Below are positions 44,995 to 48,172 of a DNA stretch of 48,172 nt, one piece after another. The stretch is from Bacteroidota bacterium (GTDB lineage Bacteria > Bacteroidota > Bacteroidia > Bacteroidales > B18-G4). The stretch covers positions 1 through 48,172 of the forward strand of contig JAHJRE010000122.1 in the NCBI GenBank assembly GCA_018831055.1. The letters are read 5' to 3'. The notes beneath the pieces are model-generated. The model ran no database searches, was not told the origin of the DNA, and saw nothing but the letters and a program-made list of their open reading frames with translations. Position numbers and translations under genes: made by a program. The stretch's first letter is position 1; the number at the start of each line of letters is the position of its first letter.

Positions 44995-47406
44995 ATGGTC
45001 TACCCTGATAATTTTGAAGAAAAGATCGGCTTCACGCAGATCTGCCGGCTCCTGGAATCATATTGCATCAGCAGGCTTGGACAACAACATATTACAAAGA
45101 TATCTTTCAGTTCCGCTTTGGAAGAGATATCGGAAAAACTGTATGAAACCGAAGAATTCCGGCAAATCCTGCTTTCACCAGAGCCCTTTCCTCAACAGGA
45201 TTACTTTGACCTTACCCCTGAGTTTTCCAGGATTAAGATACCCGGCACTTTTATCGAGATCCAGAGCCTTGTCGACCTGCGTCTCTCACTGAATACCATA
45301 AATCTATGTGCCGGATATTTCAGGAAAGCCGAAAAGAACCTCTATCCCACACTCCGGAAGCTGGCTGAGGAGATCATGATCGATCCGGCCATTATCAGCT
45401 ATCTCGACAAACTCCTGGATGAAAAAGGCAAGATCAGGGATAATGCTTCACCCGGACTTGCCAAAATCCGCAAAGAGCTGAATTCCAGGCTATCGCAGAT
45501 TGACCGCATGATCAATAAAGCCCTGGCTTCTGCCAAATCCGAGGGTATTACCCCCGATGATGTGGAGGTGACCATCCGGAACGGACGGATGGTGATCCCC
45601 GTGCTTGCCCAGAATAAACGCATGATCCGGGGTTTTATTCACGATGAATCATCAACAGGTCAAACGGTATACATCGAACCGGCGGAGGTCTTTGATGTAA
45701 ACAATGAGATCCGTGACCTTGAGAATGCCGAAAAAAGGGAAATAATCAAAATACTGACTGCATTCACCGACTTTCTTCGTCCCTATCTTGGCGACTTACA
45801 CCGGGCTTATATTATCCTTGGCAAGCTGGATTTCATCCGCGCGAAAGCCAGGCTTGCCCTTCACATAAATGCCGTGTTGCCCCAGATCGTGAACGAGCCC
45901 CATATCGACTGGATCGATGCCGTCCATCCGCTTTTGCACCTCTCCCACAAGGCCAGAAAAATGGAGGTCGTGCCATTGAATATCCGTCTCGACCGAAAAC
46001 AAAGGATTTTGGTTATTTCCGGTCCGAATGCAGGAGGAAAATCCGTTTGCCTGAAAACCGTCGGATTACTGCAATACATGTTGCAATGCGGCCTGTTGAT
46101 CCCCTTGCAGGAGCATTCCCGGGCAGGGCTTTTTAAGGATATCTTCATCGATATCGGTGATGACCAGTCACTGGAAAACGATCTCAGCACCTATAGTTCT
46201 CATCTGAGGCATCTGCGCTTCTTCCTGGAAAATGCCGGTCCCGAAAGCCTGTTCCTCATCGATGAATTTGGCACGGGAACCGAACCTCAGCTCGGAGGTG
46301 CCATTGCAGAGGCATCCCTGGAACGGCTCAATGAAAAGAAAGCCTTTGGCATTGTAACAACCCATTATGCCAACCTGAAACTGCTTTCCGGTGAACAGGA
46401 AGGCATCATCAACGGGGCCATGCTCTTTGATACACGGGAAATGCGACCTTTATTCCAGCTTCTCACCGGTAAACCCGGCAGTTCCTTTGCCTTCGAAATA
46501 GCAGGAAAGATTGGATTCCCGGCCGATGTGCTCGAAAAAGCAAGCCTGAAAACCGGGAAATCACAGCTCGACTTCGATAAACAACTGCAGCAACTTGAAG
46601 TTGAAAAGGAAGAAATTATCCGGCAAAGGCAGGAATTTACCGTTGCCGACACTTTCCTGTCGGAGATGATTGAAAAATACCAAAAGCTGGTTGCCGACCT
46701 GGAAGCAAAAAAGAAAGACATCCTGGAAAAAGCCAGGGAAGAAGCCCTTGATATTGTTAAAACCAGCAACCGCCTGGTGGAAAACACCATCCGCGAGATC
46801 AGGGAATCAAATGCCGAAAAGGAAAAAACAAAAGAGGCCCGCAAGATCCTGGAAGAACACAAAGAGGCCATTGAAAAACCGAAACCGGAACCCAGGGTAA
46901 AAAAGATACCAAAAAAACCCGTCAGGCCCAAACCGTCAGAAGACCCTATCGTTGCCGGAGACATGGTAAAGCTGAAAAATCATAATGCACCCGGGGAAGT
47001 AGTTGAAATACGAGGCAAAATGGCTACCGTCTTTACAGGATCCATGAAACTAAATATTCCTCTTGACCAGTTGGAAAAATCAGATCAGAAAAATATTAAG
47101 CCCTTCTCCGCGAACAGAAAGTACGGGCAAATTGTTAATGATCTCAACGAAAAGCATTCGCGGTTCAGCCTGAGCATCGATCTCAGAGGGAAAAGAGCCG
47201 AAGAAGCGTTGGGAGAGCTGGGCCGGTATATCGATGATGCCCTGCTGCTGGGAATAAGAGAGTTTAGCATCATTCACGGCAAGGGTGACGGGATACTGCG
47301 GACGGTAGTAAGAGATATGCTGGCAGGAATGGATGAAGTTAGGCAATACCGGGATGAGCATGTGGAACGCGGAGGTTCGGGCATTACCATTGTAACATTG
47401 AAATGA
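44995..47406 (+). CDS. mutS2: MutS2 family endonuclease / ribosome-rescue ATPase with Smr domain
   Basis: An 803-residue protein. Core and lever domains (residues 1 to about 320) lead to the MutS-type ATPase with Walker A GPNAGGKS at about residue 343, DEFGTGTEP at residue 423 and the TTHYANLK segment. A long charged coiled coil follows (about residues 515-640), then a KOW-like segment (GDMVKLKNHNAPGEVVEIRG) and the C-terminal Smr domain with LRG at 730-732 and HGKG at 761-764. MutS2 lacks the mismatch-recognition domain. It has been linked to suppression of recombination and, in some bacteria, to splitting collided ribosomes, with Smr as the nuclease-like module. Length and domain order are normal. 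Confidence 0.95.
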   Translation: MVYPDNFEEKIGFTQICRLLESYCISRLGQQHITKISFSSALEEISEKLYETEEFRQILLSPEPFPQQDYFDLTPEFSRIKIPGTFIEIQSLVDLRLSLNTINLCAGYFRKAEKNLYPTLRKLAEEIMIDPAIISYLDKLLDEKGKIRDNASPGLAKIRKELNSRLSQIDRMINKALASAKSEGITPDDVEVTIRNGRMVIPVLAQNKRMIRGFIHDESSTGQTVYIEPAEVFDVNNEIRDLENAEKREIIKILTAFTDFLRPYLGDLHRAYIILGKLDFIRAKARLALHINAVLPQIVNEPHIDWIDAVHPLLHLSHKARKMEVVPLNIRLDRKQRILVISGPNAGGKSVCLKTVGLLQYMLQCGLLIPLQEHSRAGLFKDIFIDIGDDQSLENDLSTYSSHLRHLRFFLENAGPESLFLIDEFGTGTEPQLGGAIAEASLERLNEKKAFGIVTTHYANLKLLSGEQEGIINGAMLFDTREMRPLFQLLTGKPGSSFAFEIAGKIGFPADVLEKASLKTGKSQLDFDKQLQQLEVEKEEIIRQRQEFTVADTFLSEMIEKYQKLVADLEAKKKDILEKAREEALDIVKTSNRLVENTIREIRESNAEKEKTKEARKILEEHKEAIEKPKPEPRVKKIPKKPVRPKPSEDPIVAGDMVKLKNHNAPGEVVEIRGKMATVFTGSMKLNIPLDQLEKSDQKNIKPFSANRKYGQIVNDLNEKHSRFSLSIDLRGKRAEEALGELGRYIDDALLLGIREFSIIHGKGDGILRTVVRDMLAGMDEVRQYRDEHVERGGSGITIVTLK

Positions 47407-47419
47407 CATTGATTTAATT

Positions 47420-47683
47420 ATGGAAGAGAAGGAAACCCACATTCCTATTATCAAAAGAATCCCCTGGCTATCTGTTGCCGGAATCGCTCTGGGAGCCCTG
47501 GGCGGCTATATCTACTATATCAGGATCGGCTGTAACTCAGGATCCTGCCCTATTACCAGCAATCCATGGATGAGTATGCTCTGGGGTGCGGCAATAGGAT
47601 ATCTTTTGTTTGATATGTTTTCAGGAAAAAAGAAGAAGAGAATGCAGAGAGAAGATCGCAGATCAGAGATCGCAGATCAATAA
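47420..47683 (+). CDS. Small membrane protein, DUF6132-like
   Basis: An 87-residue protein, 13 bases after mutS2. Two membrane helices (WLSVAGIALGALGGYIYYI and MLWGAAIGYLLFDMF) flank the motif IGCNSGSCPITSNPWMS, with two cysteines. The pattern matches small DUF6132-type Bacteroidota proteins often found near rhodanese or thioredoxin-like genes; function is unknown. The natural C-terminus seems to end around the lysine-rich KKKKR. The last ten residues (REDRRSEIADQ region) are encoded by the AGATCGCAGATC repeat, so the tail was probably altered by repeat insertion or expansion. Confidence 0.78.
   Translation: MEEKETHIPIIKRIPWLSVAGIALGALGGYIYYIRIGCNSGSCPITSNPWMSMLWGAAIGYLLFDMFSGKKKKRMQREDRRSEIADQ
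47653..47678. repeat. Two-copy tandem repeat AGATCGCAGATC(AG)
   Basis: AGATCGCAGATC occurs at 47653-47664 and again at 47667-47678, a 14-base period. It encodes the last residues of the DUF6132-like protein and ends at its stop codon. It looks like the edge of an intergenic repeat that has run into the gene. Confidence 0.7.
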
Positions 47684-47714
47684 AAAGCATCCTCATCTTC
47701 CTCCACCAAACACC

Positions 47715-47852
47715 ATGATTTGCAATTCTGTATTCTGTATTCTGTATTGTCAATCGGATTGTCAATGGGCGATTTAATATTGCCAATGCATTGCAAATAG
47801 AAAATATTCAATTGCCCATCCTATTGTACATACAGAATACAGAATACAGAAT
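47715..47852. repeat. Palindromic repeat element, copy 1 (MITE-like)
   Basis: A 138-base element. The 22-base perfect terminal inverted repeats are three TTCTGTA units preceded by A (47725-47746) and three TACAGAA units followed by T (47831-47852). Inner arms ATGGGCGATTTAATATT (47765-47781) and AATATTCAATTGCCCAT (47803-47819) pair with two mismatches around a near-palindromic centre containing AATGCATT. The whole can fold as one long hairpin. It matches copy 2 at 137 of 138 positions (the difference is A47724 versus G48037). There is no coding capacity. Confidence 0.85.
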
Positions 47853-48027
47853 TGAGAATACACTCTGCCTCCCACCACCTTCACCGCCTCCTTTTCTTTC
47901 CCGTTTACGCTAATAGCCACAACATAGGCTTTCTGGCGGCAGTCTGTTCCCGGGATCATCTTTGTTTCTCATGGAAAAGGGATGGGGAAGACAACGTTGT
48001 AGCGAAAGATGGAGAGGCGAATCGGGA

Positions 48028-48172
48028 ATGATTTGCGATTCTGTATTCTGTATTCTGTATTGTCAATCGGATTGTCAATGGGCGATTTAATATTGCCAAT
48101 GCATTGCAAATAGAAAATATTCAATTGCCCATCCTATTGTACATACAGAATACAGAATACAGAATACAGAAT
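48028..48172. repeat. Palindromic repeat element, copy 2, reaching the window end
   Basis: Direct-orientation copy of the element at 47715, 313 bases downstream. The right end here has four TACAGAA units (48144-48171) rather than three, and the array may continue past the window. This is a copy-number difference in the heptamer, as expected from slippage. Confidence 0.85.

Larger units (their letters stand above)
47684..48172. other. Non-coding end region with two palindromic repeat copies
   Basis: No supportable gene is present in these 489 bases. The region contains a 31-base spacer, palindromic element copy 1 (47715-47852), a 175-base unique spacer (47853-48027), and copy 2 (48028 to the window end). 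Short open frames here are built from repeat sequence. The unique spacer has a purine/pyrimidine strand bias but no motif I recognise. Confidence 0.6.

Noticed and set aside
46365-46964. 199-residue minus-strand open frame rich in serine and phenylalanine
   Set aside because: It is the mirror of the lysine/glutamate-rich coiled coil of MutS2. The composition is a by-product of that region.
47774-47959. 61-residue minus-strand frame across the spacer and palindromic element
   Set aside because: The second half is translated repeat. The first 34 residues match nothing I recognise and there is no upstream support, so it is not called as a gene or pseudogene.
47715-48172. Possible CRISPR array
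   Set aside because: The two repeats are long (138 bases) and palindromic, with one 175-base spacer and internal heptamers. This is not CRISPR geometry, and no cas gene is present.

Overview
This 48 kb window is a chromosomal segment of a Bacteroidota bacterium, most likely Bacteroidales or a close relative. The evidence is a cell-surface protein with a CHU_C-type (type IX secretion) C-terminal domain, repeated TAnnTTTG promoter elements in front of genes, weak or absent Shine-Dalgarno sequences, and gene families typical of the phylum (MutS2 with an Smr domain, DUF5362-like and DUF6132-like proteins, the PpiD/SurA/MoxR cluster, FucP-like MFS, GH92 and GH20 lipoproteins). I see 35 protein genes, dense coding, no rRNA or tRNA gene, no CRISPR array, no transposase and no phage gene.

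Layout. 0-6.2 kb: housekeeping genes (AI-2E family permease, THUMP RNA methyltransferase, ATP-dependent phosphofructokinase, PriA helicase), with a DivIC/FtsB-like division gene converging on priA. 6.3-13.2 kb: two minus-strand groups tied to molybdenum cofactor. One is a MOSC-MogA fusion followed by a GNAT and an HD-domain protein. The other is moeA-moaA-moaC, translationally coupled to a large TPR protein. A DUF5362-like membrane protein lies between them. 13.2-19.4 kb: minus-strand metabolic genes: an AccA-AccD single-chain carboxyltransferase, polyphosphate kinase, a SixA-like phosphatase and glyA. 19.5-34.4 kb: plus-strand genes: a T9SS-type surface protein, an AlkD-like protein, guaB, three periplasmic folding-factor genes (PpiD-like, a SurA-N-like lipoprotein, SurA), a MoxR ATPase, an envelope efflux set (adaptor, MacB-like permease without ATPase, TolC-like channel) and a 2-Cys peroxiredoxin closed by a strong bidirectional terminator.

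34.4-44.9 kb is the most distinctive part. It is a five-gene minus-strand cluster: a GH2 beta-mannosidase lipoprotein, a secreted endonuclease/exonuclease/phosphatase-fold enzyme, a FucP-like sugar permease, a Tat-exported glycosylasparaginase, and a 1574-residue lipoprotein fusing a GH20 beta-hexosaminidase to a GH92 alpha-mannosidase. Together these cover alpha-mannose, beta-mannose, GlcNAc-GlcNAc and GlcNAc-Asn bonds, so the cluster reads as a compact route for taking an N-glycan apart down to the asparagine. No SusC/SusD pair, GH18/GH85 endoglycosidase or dedicated regulator is visible.

45.0-48.2 kb: mutS2 and a small DUF6132-like membrane protein, then a 489-base non-coding end. That end holds a short AGATCGCAGATC repeat and two nearly identical copies (137 of 138 bases) of a palindromic element whose terminal inverted repeats are made of the heptamer TACAGAA/TTCTGTA.

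Other unusual points are a MoaA about 50 residues shorter than normal by an in-frame internal loss, a carboxyltransferase fusion in A-then-D order with an incomplete zinc ribbon, and a perfect 19-base palindrome in the leader of the MOSC-MogA operon. All functional calls are from reading sequence motifs by eye; no database search was run.
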